Of a stretch of 64,000 bases of DNA, positions 26,317-35,723 are shown piece after piece. Position 1 is the stretch's first letter. The number at the start of each line of letters is the position of its first letter. Made by a program: the position numbers and the translations under genes. Where the stretch lies: the NCBI RefSeq assembly GCF_000190755.2, contig NZ_JH109152.1, forward strand, positions 124,001-188,000. Direction: 5' to 3'. The notes under the pieces were generated by a model. The model searched no databases. It saw nothing but the letters and a program-made list of their open reading frames with translations, and was not told the DNA's origin. The DNA comes from Methylobacter tundripaludum SV96 (GTDB lineage: Bacteria; Pseudomonadota; Gammaproteobacteria; Methylococcales; Methylomonadaceae).

Positions 26317-27195
26317 TTATAGATCAGCTAATAACTTATCGAGCATATTCTCCGCCTGATGCAGATAGCTTGGCCCGAACAGGTTCAGGTGATTGAGTAT
26401 ATGGTATAAGTTGTACAGCGTTTTTCTGCGTGTATAACCCGGATCTAGCGGATAAACGGCTTGATAAGCCTGATAAAATGCCGGGCTGAAACCGCCGAAT
26501 AATCCGGTCATCGCCAGATCCGTTTCCCGGTCGCCAAAGTAGCAGGCCGGGTCATAAATGACCGGATTGCCCTGTTCATCCGCCGCAACATTGCCGCCCC
26601 ATAAGTCGCCATGCACCAAAGCCGGTTGCGGTTGATAGCCGGAAAATAACGGCTTTAAATTTGTACGGAGTTTTTCGCCCAGGGTTTGTAAGCGACCGCC
26701 ATAGCCCTTGGCCGCAGCCAGTGTTAATTGATGTCCTAGACGTTGCTCTTGCCAGAATGTAATCCAGTCGTGATAGCGGCCGTTGATTTGTATAGTACTG
26801 CCGATGGTGTTGTTGCGGTGCCAACCGAAATAGGCCTGTTTATGCCGATGCAGCTGTGCAAGTTGTTGCCCCAGCAACTGTTCGGAACGGCTATTCAGGT
26901 TATGTAAGTCGATATATTCAAGCACCAAAAAAGCATGGTCAGTGGTTTGTCCGCAAACAATAAACTTCGGCACACGGATGGCTTGAGTATGCGCCAAGGC
27001 TTGCAAGCCTGCGGCTTCGGCCTCAAACATGGCAAGCCGTTCAGGCGTGTTCAGCTTGACAAAAAAACTGACATTTTCGGCCTGTAACCGGTAAGCCGCA
27101 TTAATATCGCCGCCCGACAGCGGCTGGGCTTTGAGCAACTTAAAAGGCTGCCGGGTTGCCGACTCAATGTGTTGGACAATGGCTTGCCAATCCAT
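26317..27195 (-). CDS. Fructosamine kinase family protein
   Basis: This 292-residue small-molecule kinase has the fructosamine-3-kinase fold. The catalytic loop 'LVHGDLWGGNVAAD' (about 195-208) and metal-binding 'VIYDPACYFGDRETDLAMT' are intact. Family members phosphorylate ketoamines for removal of glycation damage (bacterial ribulosamine kinases). It overlaps the upstream metallopeptidase gene by one base, so the two are probably co-translated. Confidence 0.9.
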   Translation of the reverse strand: MDWQAIVQHIESATRQPFKLLKAQPLSGGDINAAYRLQAENVSFFVKLNTPERLAMFEAEAAGLQALAHTQAIRVPKFIVCGQTTDHAFLVLEYIDLHNLNSRSEQLLGQQLAQLHRHKQAYFGWHRNNTIGSTIQINGRYHDWITFWQEQRLGHQLTLAAAKGYGGRLQTLGEKLRTNLKPLFSGYQPQPALVHGDLWGGNVAADEQGNPVIYDPACYFGDRETDLAMTGLFGGFSPAFYQAYQAVYPLDPGYTRRKTLYNLYHILNHLNLFGPSYLHQAENMLDKLLADL

Positions 27196-27698
27196 CAGTA
27201 GAGCCTGCCGAATAAATCCATATGAGTCAGATACAGCCTCATATCCAGCTCGAACTGGTGATAAGACGGCTCCATGTGCTCACACAGCTTGTAAAACGCC
27301 TTGTTATGATCCTTCTCCTTTAAATGCGCCAGTTCATGCACGACGATCATCCTTAAAAATTCCAGCGGCACATTTTTGAACAGCGAGGCTACCCTGATTT
27401 CATTTTTGGCCTTGTGTTTGTCGCCCTGTACTCTGGAAATAAAGGTATGCAAACCCAAGGCATGATGAAGATCCTTAATCTTATCGTCGTAAATCACCTT
27501 GCTAAGCGGCTGGGACTGTTTAAGCAAAGCATTCTTCATGTCAACGGTATAAGCATAAAGCGCCTTATCCGTCCTGATCGTGTGAGTAACCGGGTATTTT
27601 TTCAACAGCGTCTCGCCCAGTTTATCTTTACTGATCAGCAGGCGTACCTGGCTGGTCACGTTTTCAGAATAGCCGATTAAATATTTTAATTCATGCAT
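27195..27698 (-). CDS. YgjP-like M48-family metallopeptidase, short form
   Basis: This 167-residue protein carries the zinc motif 'VVHELAHLKEKDHNKAFY' (HExxH plus a third His) near residue 118, followed by a 'CEHMEPSYHQFELDMRLYL' tail. It is shorter than the member at 4218-4934 and lacks that protein's basic WGSC segment; 'ISRVQGDKHKAKNEIRVA' takes its place. Its stop shares one base with the fructosamine-kinase start. Confidence 0.82.
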   Translation of the reverse strand: MHELKYLIGYSENVTSQVRLLISKDKLGETLLKKYPVTHTIRTDKALYAYTVDMKNALLKQSQPLSKVIYDDKIKDLHHALGLHTFISRVQGDKHKAKNEIRVASLFKNVPLEFLRMIVVHELAHLKEKDHNKAFYKLCEHMEPSYHQFELDMRLYLTHMDLFGRLY

Positions 27699-27704
27699 GG
27701 CTTA

Positions 27705-28637
27705 TTACTTCAGCGAGTTCAGTATTTGCTCCAGAGGAGCGAGAGAGATCAATGCCCGGTAAAGAATCGTTTTATCTTCCATCAGCCCGTAACATTCATA
27801 GTGATAGGGCGAATCTATGGCGTGGCCTATGCCTTCTTTCCTCGATTCCGGGGGGATTTGCCTGATCAGTATATACAGCGCATCGCCGGATTTCAGTTGC
27901 GCAAGGTAGGTACGGTCAATGCTGATTTTATGCGACATATACACCAGCGGGTTGCGCTCGAAATCATGCTTTTCTATAACCGCCTTTTCCAACAAGGCGC
28001 TGGATATAAGACTACACGGGAATATTTCAGGGAACACCGCTTTATTTTTAAAGGGGTCGAAAAAAGCATCCTGATCGACCAGGGAACCGCACAAAAAGTT
28101 TTTTGCATTGCTGGTCGTAATGAATTTTCGTTTCAGGAAAAAACTGCTACCGGATATAAAAGACCGGTCGGGATGCTGGTTGAGGGCGCCAAACTGCGGA
28201 ACATCCGGGTTGGTCAGAAATAAAGCAAACTTGGATTCTTTTTTGTAGCCCAGCAAAGCCAATGCGCCGCCCGATTTAACCGTAATTCTGTTGCTGAGAA
28301 TCGTCTCCGGGTCTTCTTTTAGTTGCGATTTTTTTATATCGACCGATACCACCTGTCCGGGTTTGACTGCATTAACAAAAGAAAACTGGTAGTTGCTAAA
28401 ACGCAGGTTTTTATCGCTAATAAGCGCATTTTCATTATGGTGCTGGCGATAAAGAAAAACTTTGTGTTCAATCAATGATTCCAGTTGAAATCCTAGTGCA
28501 ATAGGGCCTTTGAACGGATTGTGATTGATGCGCAGCCACCTGTTTCTATCGTGAAACAAGTTGAAATCGTCCGTTGCATTACGTGCAACATCAATGTGTA
28601 TTTGATTAAAAACATCCGAACTGTCTGATGTATGCAT
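27705..28637 (-). CDS. Conserved protein of unknown function, possible double hot-dog fold
   Basis: This 310-residue soluble protein has no signal peptide. The start ('DVARNATDDFNLFHD' then 'NPFKGPIALGFQLESLI') resembles the substrate-binding helix region of MaoC-like hydratases, and a second half with 'YMSHKISIDRTYLAQLKSGDALYIL' could be a second such domain. This is a weak, pattern-level resemblance; I assign no reaction. It is 6 bp upstream of the metallopeptidase gene and likely shares its transcript. Confidence 0.6.
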   Translation of the reverse strand: MHTSDSSDVFNQIHIDVARNATDDFNLFHDRNRWLRINHNPFKGPIALGFQLESLIEHKVFLYRQHHNENALISDKNLRFSNYQFSFVNAVKPGQVVSVDIKKSQLKEDPETILSNRITVKSGGALALLGYKKESKFALFLTNPDVPQFGALNQHPDRSFISGSSFFLKRKFITTSNAKNFLCGSLVDQDAFFDPFKNKAVFPEIFPCSLISSALLEKAVIEKHDFERNPLVYMSHKISIDRTYLAQLKSGDALYILIRQIPPESRKEGIGHAIDSPYHYECYGLMEDKTILYRALISLAPLEQILNSLK

Positions 28638-28686
28638 AGCGCCTCAACGATTAAATTTCCGGTAACTATTTAGCGCCATTAAATAC

Positions 28687-28751
28687 AATGGAACGCGGAT
28701 GCCAAAAGTAGGTGCCTTTAGGCGACGCAGATGAAGATGATGAACACAGAT
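28687..28751. repeat. Dispersed repeats in the 226-bp gap before the hot-dog-like gene
   Basis: This stretch holds 'AATGGAACGCGGATG' (compare 6757) and 'CCAAAAGTAGGTGCCTTTAG' with GCGACGCAG after it. The second motif returns near 51318 and, inverted, near 51557. The gap shows no convincing gene. Confidence 0.55.
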
Positions 28752-28863
28752 TGAAAGGCGAAAGTTGAATCGCGCAATGATTGCATTAGCCTTATTTAAT
28801 CATAATTATCAGCGTCATCAGCGTTCTATTTTTTATTTTTGGCGGATGAATAACGACAGCGCT

Positions 28864-29748
28864 TTAATCGATAAAGCGTCGGGTCAAATCGCCGTATTCA
28901 TCAATTCGACGGTCGCGCAGGAACGGCCATACTTGCCTGACGCGTTCAGCTCTTGCTTTATCAATCGTGCAGCTTAGGAGTTTTGTTTCCGAATCATTGG
29001 CGCTGGTGATGATGTCCCCTTGCGGCCCTGCTATAAAACTATTGCCCCAGAAATTAATGCCGGTAGTCGAATTCGGCGCCAGCTCAAAGCCGATACGGTT
29101 GCAGGAAATGACCGGAATGCCGTTGGCGACCGCATGCGAGCGTTGAATGGTAATCCAGGCATCCAGCTGGCGTTGCTGTTCTTCGGGGGAATCTTCCGGG
29201 TCCCAGCCTATCGCAGTCGGGTAAATCAACAGTTCAGCGCCTGCCAAAGCCATCAATCTGGCGGCTTCCGGGTACCATTGGTCCCAGCAAACCAATACGC
29301 CTAATTTGCCGATAGACGTTTCGATGGGCTTAAAACCCAAATCGCCGGGCGTGAAATAATATTTTTCATAAAACCCCGGATCATCGGGGATATGCATTTT
29401 CCGGTACTTACCGGCAATACTGCCGTCCTTATCGAAAACAACGGCGGTATTGTGATAAAGCCCCGGCGCTCGTTTTTCGAAGATGGTCGAGACGATGACG
29501 ATGCCGAGCTCTTTCGCCACGCCAGACAGGATTTCAGTGGTCGGGCCCGGAATAGGCTGGGCAAGATTATAATTATTATAATCTTCGCTCTGACAAAAAT
29601 ACGGCCCCAGATGAAGCTCTGGCAACACTACCAAATCGGCATTGTTAGCGGCGGCTTCATGGATTTTTGCGATGGAAAAATCAAGGTTGGTCTGTCTGTC
29701 TTCATCGCAGGGCTGCTGGACAGCGCTAACGGTTAATGTTGATTTCAT
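28864..29748 (-). CDS. aguB: N-carbamoylputrescine amidase AguB
   Basis: This 294-residue nitrilase-superfamily enzyme hydrolyses N-carbamoylputrescine to putrescine, CO2 and ammonia. The catalytic triad is Glu in 'LPELHLGPYFC' (about 43), Lys in 'YRKMHIPDDPGFYEK' (about 121) and Cys in 'GVLVCWDQWYPEAARL' (about 154). 'CWDQWYPE' and the 'FYEKYYFTPGD' context are those of the AguB subgroup. The preceding pathway enzyme AguA is encoded about 2.1 kb away, on the same strand. Confidence 0.92.
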   Translation of the reverse strand: MKSTLTVSAVQQPCDEDRQTNLDFSIAKIHEAAANNADLVVLPELHLGPYFCQSEDYNNYNLAQPIPGPTTEILSGVAKELGIVIVSTIFEKRAPGLYHNTAVVFDKDGSIAGKYRKMHIPDDPGFYEKYYFTPGDLGFKPIETSIGKLGVLVCWDQWYPEAARLMALAGAELLIYPTAIGWDPEDSPEEQQRQLDAWITIQRSHAVANGIPVISCNRIGFELAPNSTTGINFWGNSFIAGPQGDIITSANDSETKLLSCTIDKARAERVRQVWPFLRDRRIDEYGDLTRRFID

Positions 29749-29845
29749 GATGATCGTGTGGGGTGGTTTCTGATGGACGTTATTTTATAACGATTTAGCG
29801 AAAGGAAATAACAAAACTGCGTCCGCTTCCGCGAAAGCGAGGGAG

Positions 29846-30463
29846 CTAAGAAGTGGGCTGAACCGGCTCCAGCATCAACTTGCTAATGTATCGGTCATGA
29901 ATACGGCTTAACAGTGCCAGTGCCATCATCGCACCCAGTAGCGCATAAGCCATGTCCGACTGCGTATCCCAGATATAGCCTTGAGTGCCTAAAAAAGCGT
30001 CGGCGGCTTCCTTGCTTAACAGCGCAACCCACCATTCAATCAGCTCATAAACGGCGCTGATTGCCAGACAGATGCAGATGACGAAAAAATTAAGCCATTT
30101 GATGCTTTCCACCACATGATTCCTGATGAGGATTTCCCTGGCGATGATGGCGGGGATAAAGCCTTGGGCGAAATGGCCGAGTTTATCGTAATTATTGCGG
30201 TCTAAATTAAATGCGTCCTTTAGCCAGTCGAACAGCGGGACTTCCGCGTAAGTGTAATGTCCGCCGACCATTAAAATAAGGCTGTGGATCAGGATCAAGC
30301 TATAAGCCAAACCCGTTAAGCGGAATTTCCGGCGCGTCGCTATAAGCACGACCAAGGCAATCATTGCAGGCGCCGTTTCAAGCACCCAAGTCAGGTAATC
30401 CTTAGGATATGTACCCGACCAAATCAGTGCCGAAAAAAATATCCCGAACCACGTTTTATTCAT
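29846..30463 (-). CDS. DUF2238 (YjdF-like) inner-membrane protein
   Basis: This 205-residue protein has about six membrane helices. The conserved segment 'YDKLGHFAQGFIPAIIAREI' (about 92-111) and 'YELIEWWVAL' followed by 'GTQGYIWDTQSDMAYALLGA' are the DUF2238 hallmarks. Function is unknown. It ends 97 bp before aguB in transcription order and follows a glutaredoxin-like gene by 8 bp. Confidence 0.85.
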   Translation of the reverse strand: MNKTWFGIFFSALIWSGTYPKDYLTWVLETAPAMIALVVLIATRRKFRLTGLAYSLILIHSLILMVGGHYTYAEVPLFDWLKDAFNLDRNNYDKLGHFAQGFIPAIIAREILIRNHVVESIKWLNFFVICICLAISAVYELIEWWVALLSKEAADAFLGTQGYIWDTQSDMAYALLGAMMALALLSRIHDRYISKLMLEPVQPTS

Positions 30464-30471
30464 AGATCGGT

Positions 30472-30915
30472 TTATTTCGCTAAAGCTTCTTTATAGGTGC
30501 TGGCGCTAAAACCACGGATGGCGGTGCCATTAATGACCGCCAGCGGGATACCGCCATAACCCGGATCAAGCGTCTTTTTGCGCGTTGCGGCGTCAAGGTC
30601 TTGTTCAATATCGTAGGTATTAAAGGCAATGTTGCTCTCGCGCAGAAAGGCCATGGCTTTTTTACAATAAGGACACCAGCTGGTGACGTAAAGATCGACT
30701 TTCGGCGCTGCTGCTTGAGCCATGTTATTGGCCGGAATCGGTTGCTGCGATTTGGCTTTAAGGTCGTCACGATTTTCTATGGCTGTCGGATCAGCGGGTT
30801 TCGATCCGGAGAAATGCGATTTTCCACCGGCATCGGTCCATTTGTAGATTTCGGCCTGGGCGGGTAATGCGAACGTCAGTGCGAACAAGAAAATAAGCGG
30901 GTGATTAATGGTCAT
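30472..30915 (-). CDS. Exported glutaredoxin-like protein with DUF4124 domain
   Basis: This 147-residue protein has a signal peptide (cleavage near AQA, residue 21), a short DUF4124 segment ('IYKWTDAGGKSHFSG') and a glutaredoxin domain with active site 'SWCPYCKKAMAFL' (about 79-91). 'YGGIPLAVINGTAIRGFS' has the cis-Pro loop (IP) and the GSH-site glycine region. It probably acts in periplasmic thiol chemistry. It lies 8 bp before the DUF2238 gene. Confidence 0.85.
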   Translation of the reverse strand: MTINHPLIFLFALTFALPAQAEIYKWTDAGGKSHFSGSKPADPTAIENRDDLKAKSQQPIPANNMAQAAAPKVDLYVTSWCPYCKKAMAFLRESNIAFNTYDIEQDLDAATRKKTLDPGYGGIPLAVINGTAIRGFSASTYKEALAK

Positions 30916-30960
30916 GGTGTGTGGGTTCCGGTTAGAAATACGGGTTTTGGTTGGCTATCG

Positions 30961-31653
30961 TTATTCAGGCTCAGGGCAATCAGTATGTCCCTGTTTGGTA
31001 CAAAGTTGGTAGTTTAATTGACTTGCCCAGTATTGGTAAGCTTGCTCAACATCATCCCAGCTGTCGAAAGAACCCAGTAAGGTTTTCCCGCCTGCCCGGC
31101 AGTCCGCTGAAGCCATCAGTAATTCACCGGTTTGCGAATCGGTGATTTTTCCCTCGACACTGGCTTGGCCGACATAAGATTCAGTGCCTGTCGCCAACAT
31201 TTTAAGCAGGGACAAGGCGCGAGCCGAAGGGTAGACGGCCGTATATAAATCCAGCAGCAGTATCGATGATTCGGCATCGGTGAGGGCAAATTGTACGCGT
31301 AATGTCTCCGGTCCGGGATGAGCGACCAGTTTAAAATTCTTCTTTAAGGCTTCCCGCATCCGGTATTCAAACAGTTCTTTAAGTCTGTGGTTCTCGGCGT
31401 GGGTCATGTCGTTGAGATCGGAATCGGGCAGTTTGCTGGTAATGACGGGTTCCAAAATAATTTTTTTATAACCGGCCCAGTTAGTGCCGTCTTTCCAGAA
31501 ACTTAATAAAGCATCGCCATCTTCGCCGTCTTTAAGCAGCGAATAATCGTCCAGGAAGTGGGACGTTTCAACATATCTGGCCTGATAGGTTCTCGCGCAA
31601 CCGATGCTGAGCAGGACAAAGACAAGCACGATAATACGATTAATGGTCGGCAT
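30961..31653 (-). CDS. DUF3313-like lipoprotein
   Basis: From ATG 31653 the protein is about 230 residues, with a lipoprotein signal 'INRIIVLVFVLLSIGC' (Cys19). The frame is open further upstream (ATGs at 31683 and 31782), but those residues precede the signal and would be unusual. The body, with 'WAGYKKIILEPVI', 'LRVQFALTDAESS' and 'GQASVEGKITDSQTGELLMA', resembles the DUF3313 family of outer-membrane-associated lipoproteins. Function is unknown. Confidence 0.75.
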   Translation of the reverse strand: MPTINRIIVLVFVLLSIGCARTYQARYVETSHFLDDYSLLKDGEDGDALLSFWKDGTNWAGYKKIILEPVITSKLPDSDLNDMTHAENHRLKELFEYRMREALKKNFKLVAHPGPETLRVQFALTDAESSILLLDLYTAVYPSARALSLLKMLATGTESYVGQASVEGKITDSQTGELLMASADCRAGGKTLLGSFDSWDDVEQAYQYWASQLNYQLCTKQGHTDCPEPE

Positions 31654-31756
31654 GAAGAGGCGGGACTGATTTTTGATATTCATAAAAGGCTTCAGCTCGA
31701 TTAATGGGTCCACGAAGTTGCCATTGATTATCCGCCATATGCGAGACGCGGCTTGA

Positions 31757-31816
31757 CAAATCTGTCTGGAACAGATTTGCATTCACCCGAAGGTTGTCAG
31801 GCAGGATAGCCTGACA
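31757..31816. repeat. Two adjacent hairpins between aguA and the DUF3313 gene
   Basis: CAAATCTGT/ACAGATTTG (31757-31765 and 31771-31779) and TGTCAGGC/GCCTGACA (31795-31802 and 31809-31816) are perfect stems with 5-6 nt loops and no T-run. They look like repeat palindromes or mRNA processing sites rather than a classical terminator. Confidence 0.6.
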
Positions 31817-31856
31817 TGACACCGCGTCCCGCTCAAGGTTGCAAAAGTGTCGAATA

Positions 31857-32882
31857 TTAACCGACAGCCCTCAACGCCCCCTCAGGAAACTGCATGGTCA
31901 TGCAATGCAGGCTGCCGTATTGATGCACCAGGGGCTGGCACGGAACGCCGATAATCTTGCGATCGGGAAAACAACCGGCCAAACGTTCCAGCGCAATCGC
32001 ATCCATCGGGTCGCCGTAAACCGGCACCATTACGGCGCGATTGATGATCAGGAAGTTGGAATAATTGGCCGGGAGTTGTTGCCCGTCCTCATCATGAATC
32101 GGTTTCGGCAGCGGCAACGGTATCAGATGATAGACGTCTCCATCCTGGGTTCTAAGCGTCTGGAGTTGTGTTTCCATGAATTTCAGGCTGTTGTAGTGCG
32201 GGTCTTCGGGGTCGTCGCAGCTGGTGTAGGCGATGGTGTCGGCGGAGCAAAAGCGCGCCAGGGTATCGATGTGGGCATCGGTATCGTCGCCGCTCAGGTT
32301 TTCCTGGTCCAGCCAGAATACCCGTTTTGCGCCCAAGTATTGGAGCAATTGCTGTTCTATTTCCTGTTGGCTCAGGCCTTTGTTCCGGTTCGGATTTAAT
32401 AAACATTGTTTGGTGGTCAGGAGGGTGTCTATGCCGTCGCTTTCGACGCTGCCGCCTTCCAGAATGAAATCTATATCAGTGTGACTTGCGCCTTTAAAGG
32501 GCTTGACGTTGAGCAATTTGTGATTAAGCGCGTTGTCGCTTTGGTGCGAGTATTTTTCGCCCCAGCCGTTAAAATGAAAGTTCATGTGCATAGGGACGCC
32601 GTCTTTTTCGACGGTAAGAAAAACGGTATCCCTGACCCAGATGTCATTCACAGGAGCGTGAATGAAGTCGATGTTGTCGGTCTTGCTTATTAAGGTTTGG
32701 ATATGTTGCTGATGACTGTCATCCCTGCAAACGATAAGCAGTTTTTGGTATTGGCTGATGGTGTCGCTAATGACGCTGTAGGATTGCTCAACGGCATCAA
32801 GGTTGCGAAAGTCGCCGGTTTTATGCGGCCATGCGATTAATACGGCGGATTGTTTTTCCCATTCTGCTGGAAATCTGTTCAT
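31857..32882 (-). CDS. aguA: Agmatine deiminase AguA
   Basis: This 341-residue enzyme converts agmatine to N-carbamoylputrescine and ammonia. It has the peptidyl-arginine-deiminase fold: 'WPHKTGDFRNLD' at the start, 'NDIWVRDTVF' (about 80-89), 'ILEGGSVESDG' (about 141-151), 'DTDAHIDTLARF' with the catalytic His/Asp, and the nucleophilic Cys in 'GSLHCMTMQFPEG' near the C-terminus. With AguB it completes the route from agmatine to putrescine. It is 5 bp from recN. Confidence 0.93.
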   Translation of the reverse strand: MNRFPAEWEKQSAVLIAWPHKTGDFRNLDAVEQSYSVISDTISQYQKLLIVCRDDSHQQHIQTLISKTDNIDFIHAPVNDIWVRDTVFLTVEKDGVPMHMNFHFNGWGEKYSHQSDNALNHKLLNVKPFKGASHTDIDFILEGGSVESDGIDTLLTTKQCLLNPNRNKGLSQQEIEQQLLQYLGAKRVFWLDQENLSGDDTDAHIDTLARFCSADTIAYTSCDDPEDPHYNSLKFMETQLQTLRTQDGDVYHLIPLPLPKPIHDEDGQQLPANYSNFLIINRAVMVPVYGDPMDAIALERLAGCFPDRKIIGVPCQPLVHQYGSLHCMTMQFPEGALRAVG

Positions 32883-32887
32883 AGGTT

Positions 32888-34594
32888 TTAGTTTCCTGTA
32901 ATTGTGCGTTCCGGCTGTGTGCCGGGAGCTGATTGAAACAACATTTCTTTGGCATGTGCCAGCGTGTTGGCGGTGATATTGACGCCGCCGAGCATTCTGG
33001 CAATCTCTTCTATGCGCTCTTCCGTTTCCAGTAACCGGACGTTGGAAGAAGTAATATCGGTTTGGTTGTTTTTTTCAACGTAGAGATGGTGATGCGCTTG
33101 TGCAGCGACTTGTGGAAGGTGGGTGACGCACATGACTTGCCTGTTATGGCTTAAGCTGCGCAGTTTTTGTCCGACGATTTCGGCAATGCCTCCTCCTATG
33201 CCTGAGTCTACCTCATCAAAAATCATGGTCGGGGTGGTTTTATCACTGGATGTGGTGACCTGAATAGCCAGGCTGATGCGCGACAGTTCGCCGCCGGAAG
33301 CCACTTTAGCCAGTGGTTTTGCTGGCAGGCCGGGATTGGCGCTGACCAGAAATTCGATTTTATCTTTACCGTTCAATTTGGGCGTAGCGCTATCCAGTGC
33401 GCCTATGTCGACCAGAAACTCGCCTTGCGGCATGCCTAGTTCCTTGATCATTGCTGAAATTTTTTGTTGCAGTTTCTTGCCGCTAAGCTTGCGTTGTCCG
33501 GACAGGTGCGCGGCCAACTGGTGGTATTGGGCCAGTAATTGTTCGACAGTTGCCGTTAAGGCTTCGATACGCTCGCTGCTGTGTGCCAGTCCGTCGAGTT
33601 CCTGCTCAAGTTTTCCGACCAGTTCCGGCAGTTCATCCGGGGTAACGTGATGTTTGCGGCTCAGGCTTTGGATAATGCCGATCTGGTTTTCCAGCGCTTC
33701 CAGACGGTGCGGATCGGCCTCTTGCGATTCGAGAAAGCGGCGCAATTGCAGGGATGCCTCTTCAACCTGAATCTGCGCTTCGGAGAGCATGGTGCAGATT
33801 TCGTTCAATTCGGGCGCGAATTGGGCAATATGGCTTAACTCGCTGAGACAGTGGTTCAGCATTTGATTGACCGATTGCCGGTCGTTCTCATACAGCATAT
33901 CGACCTGTTCTTGACCGGTGCTTAAAATTTGCCCCAGATTGGCCAGTTTGCCGTGCTCTTCGGAAAGCTCGGCGTAGCTGAAGTTGGCCAAATCCAGCTG
34001 TTGCAATTCTTCAATTTGGTAGCGTAGCAATTCTTCGCGTTCGGTTTGATCGACGCTCGATTTAATCAGGTTTGCCAGTTCTTTACTGGTTTGATGCCAT
34101 TGCCGGTAACAGGCGTTGACACTGTCCAGCAGCGGTTGGTTTTTTGCGTAGGCATCCAGCAGGCGACGTTGCTCGTCGGCATTGAGCAGGGTCAAATGCG
34201 CGTGTTGACCGTGAATTTCGACCAGCTTTTCGCTGAGTTCCTGCAAGGCCTGCAAGGTGACCGGACGGTTGTTGATATACGCTTTGGAGCGGCCGTCATG
34301 ATTAACAATGCGCCGGATCAGGCATTGCTGCTCGGTATCCAGTTCATTGTCCTTTAGCCATTGCTGCGCTTGAGGCGCGTCGGCCAAATCGAATTCCAGG
34401 TTAATTTCGGCGCGTTTGCTATTCGGGCGCACGTAGCCGGAATCGGCCCGGTCGCCCAGCGCCAGCCCCAAGGCGGTTAATAAAATAGACTTACCGGCTC
34501 CGGTTTCGCCGGTCAGCACCGACATGCCTTTTTCCAGGTCGAGGTCTAATGATTTAACGACGGCGAGGTCGATGATATTAAGGTTTAATAGCAT
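32888..34594 (-). CDS. recN: DNA repair protein RecN
   Basis: This 568-residue SMC-like ATPase takes part in double-strand-break repair. Walker A 'GETGAGKSIL' (about 29-38), a long central coiled coil (about 150-370), the signature region 'ASGGELSRISLA' and Walker B 'MIFDEVDSGIGG' are present, followed by 'CVTHLPQVAAQ'. ATG 34594 is preferred because it begins the canonical 'MLLNLNIIDLAVV'; a GTG seven codons earlier is possible. It overlaps nadK by 17 bp; the nadK-recN order is common in gammaproteobacteria. Confidence 0.96.
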   Translation of the reverse strand: MLLNLNIIDLAVVKSLDLDLEKGMSVLTGETGAGKSILLTALGLALGDRADSGYVRPNSKRAEINLEFDLADAPQAQQWLKDNELDTEQQCLIRRIVNHDGRSKAYINNRPVTLQALQELSEKLVEIHGQHAHLTLLNADEQRRLLDAYAKNQPLLDSVNACYRQWHQTSKELANLIKSSVDQTEREELLRYQIEELQQLDLANFSYAELSEEHGKLANLGQILSTGQEQVDMLYENDRQSVNQMLNHCLSELSHIAQFAPELNEICTMLSEAQIQVEEASLQLRRFLESQEADPHRLEALENQIGIIQSLSRKHHVTPDELPELVGKLEQELDGLAHSSERIEALTATVEQLLAQYHQLAAHLSGQRKLSGKKLQQKISAMIKELGMPQGEFLVDIGALDSATPKLNGKDKIEFLVSANPGLPAKPLAKVASGGELSRISLAIQVTTSSDKTTPTMIFDEVDSGIGGGIAEIVGQKLRSLSHNRQVMCVTHLPQVAAQAHHHLYVEKNNQTDITSSNVRLLETEERIEEIARMLGGVNITANTLAHAKEMLFQSAPGTQPERTITGN

Positions 34595-35483
34595 GATTGT
34601 CGGTGTGGTAACCACTGCTCCAGTTTAATTTATTCCTGAGTATATAGAAGAAATCATGGCCTTCCGGGTGCAAAATTCTAATGGGTTTCGGTTCTTTTTT
34701 AATTAAAATTTTGTCGCTGATTAACACCTTCGGAATTTCAATATGATCGCAAGTCACCAAGGCGTTGATTTGTTTGGTCTGGCAAAAACTTATTTCAATT
34801 TCGGCCGAATCGTTGATCACGATAGGCCGATTCGACAAGGTATGGGGATTAAGCGGCACCAAGACCAGCGCGTTTAACGCAGGATGCAAAATCGGTCCGC
34901 CGGCGGACAGGGAATAAGCGGTCGACCCGGTCGGTGTGGAAATAATCAGGCCGTCGGAGCGCTGCGAGTTTAAAAATACATTATCAATCTTGGTGATGAT
35001 CTCTATCATGCTGGGCGTTACCCAGCGATGCACGACCACTTCATTGACGGCGGTTTCTTCGTGGATAATTTGCCCGTCACGGATGATTTTGGTACGCAAT
35101 AAATAGCGTTTTTCCTCTGTGTAATGGCCTTTAAGGATGTGCTGTAGCTTATCGGACAGCTCGTTGGGCGATATGTCCACCAGAAAACCCAGTCTGCCCA
35201 AGTTGATGCCGATCAACGGAATATCATCTTCGACGATGGCGCGGGCGGCCGAAAGAAAGGTGCCGTCGCCGCCAACGGCGATAACTAGGTCGCAATGCTG
35301 ACCCATTGTGTCTATCGTGCAGGATTTAACGGACGGATTATCAATAAAATGAGCGCTGTCTTTCGCGACAATGACGGTATATTGGTGTAGCTTTAAAAAA
35401 GCATGCAGGGCGGTTAAAGTCGCGGCGATGCTGGGATCGCTGGGTTTTCCTATGATGCCGATGGTTTTAAAGGGAGTCTGCAT
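34578..35483 (-). CDS. nadK: NAD kinase
   Basis: This 301-residue enzyme phosphorylates NAD to NADP. The conserved 'AVGGDGTFLSAARAI' (GGDG), 'NEVVVHRW' and 'LIISTPTGSTAYSLSAGGPI' blocks are complete. The gene starts an apparent nadK-recN-aguA run on the minus strand. Confidence 0.96.
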   Translation of the reverse strand: MQTPFKTIGIIGKPSDPSIAATLTALHAFLKLHQYTVIVAKDSAHFIDNPSVKSCTIDTMGQHCDLVIAVGGDGTFLSAARAIVEDDIPLIGINLGRLGFLVDISPNELSDKLQHILKGHYTEEKRYLLRTKIIRDGQIIHEETAVNEVVVHRWVTPSMIEIITKIDNVFLNSQRSDGLIISTPTGSTAYSLSAGGPILHPALNALVLVPLNPHTLSNRPIVINDSAEIEISFCQTKQINALVTCDHIEIPKVLISDKILIKKEPKPIRILHPEGHDFFYILRNKLNWSSGYHTDNHAIKP

Positions 35484-35723
35484 TGCTGGATAACAATTGG
35501 GAAATGAATTTGATTATACAAAAAAACCTAGGTAAGACTACGAGTATTACAACTTCAGCGGATATTTTGGCTGTCGCAGGGCTTGGTTTTGCCTTTTAGC
35601 TTGATATTTTTGAACAATAGACACAATCTATGAACTGCCGGATTGATGGAATCGATTAATAGCGGCAATATACACAGAGGATCGTAAGACAGGGTGTAAA
35701 ATTATTAATTCAGGGGGTTAGCA

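Noticed and set aside
28765-28977. 70-codon plus-strand frame overlapping the 3' end of aguB
   Set aside because: Overlaps aguB antisense and lies partly in repeat DNA; no family resemblance.
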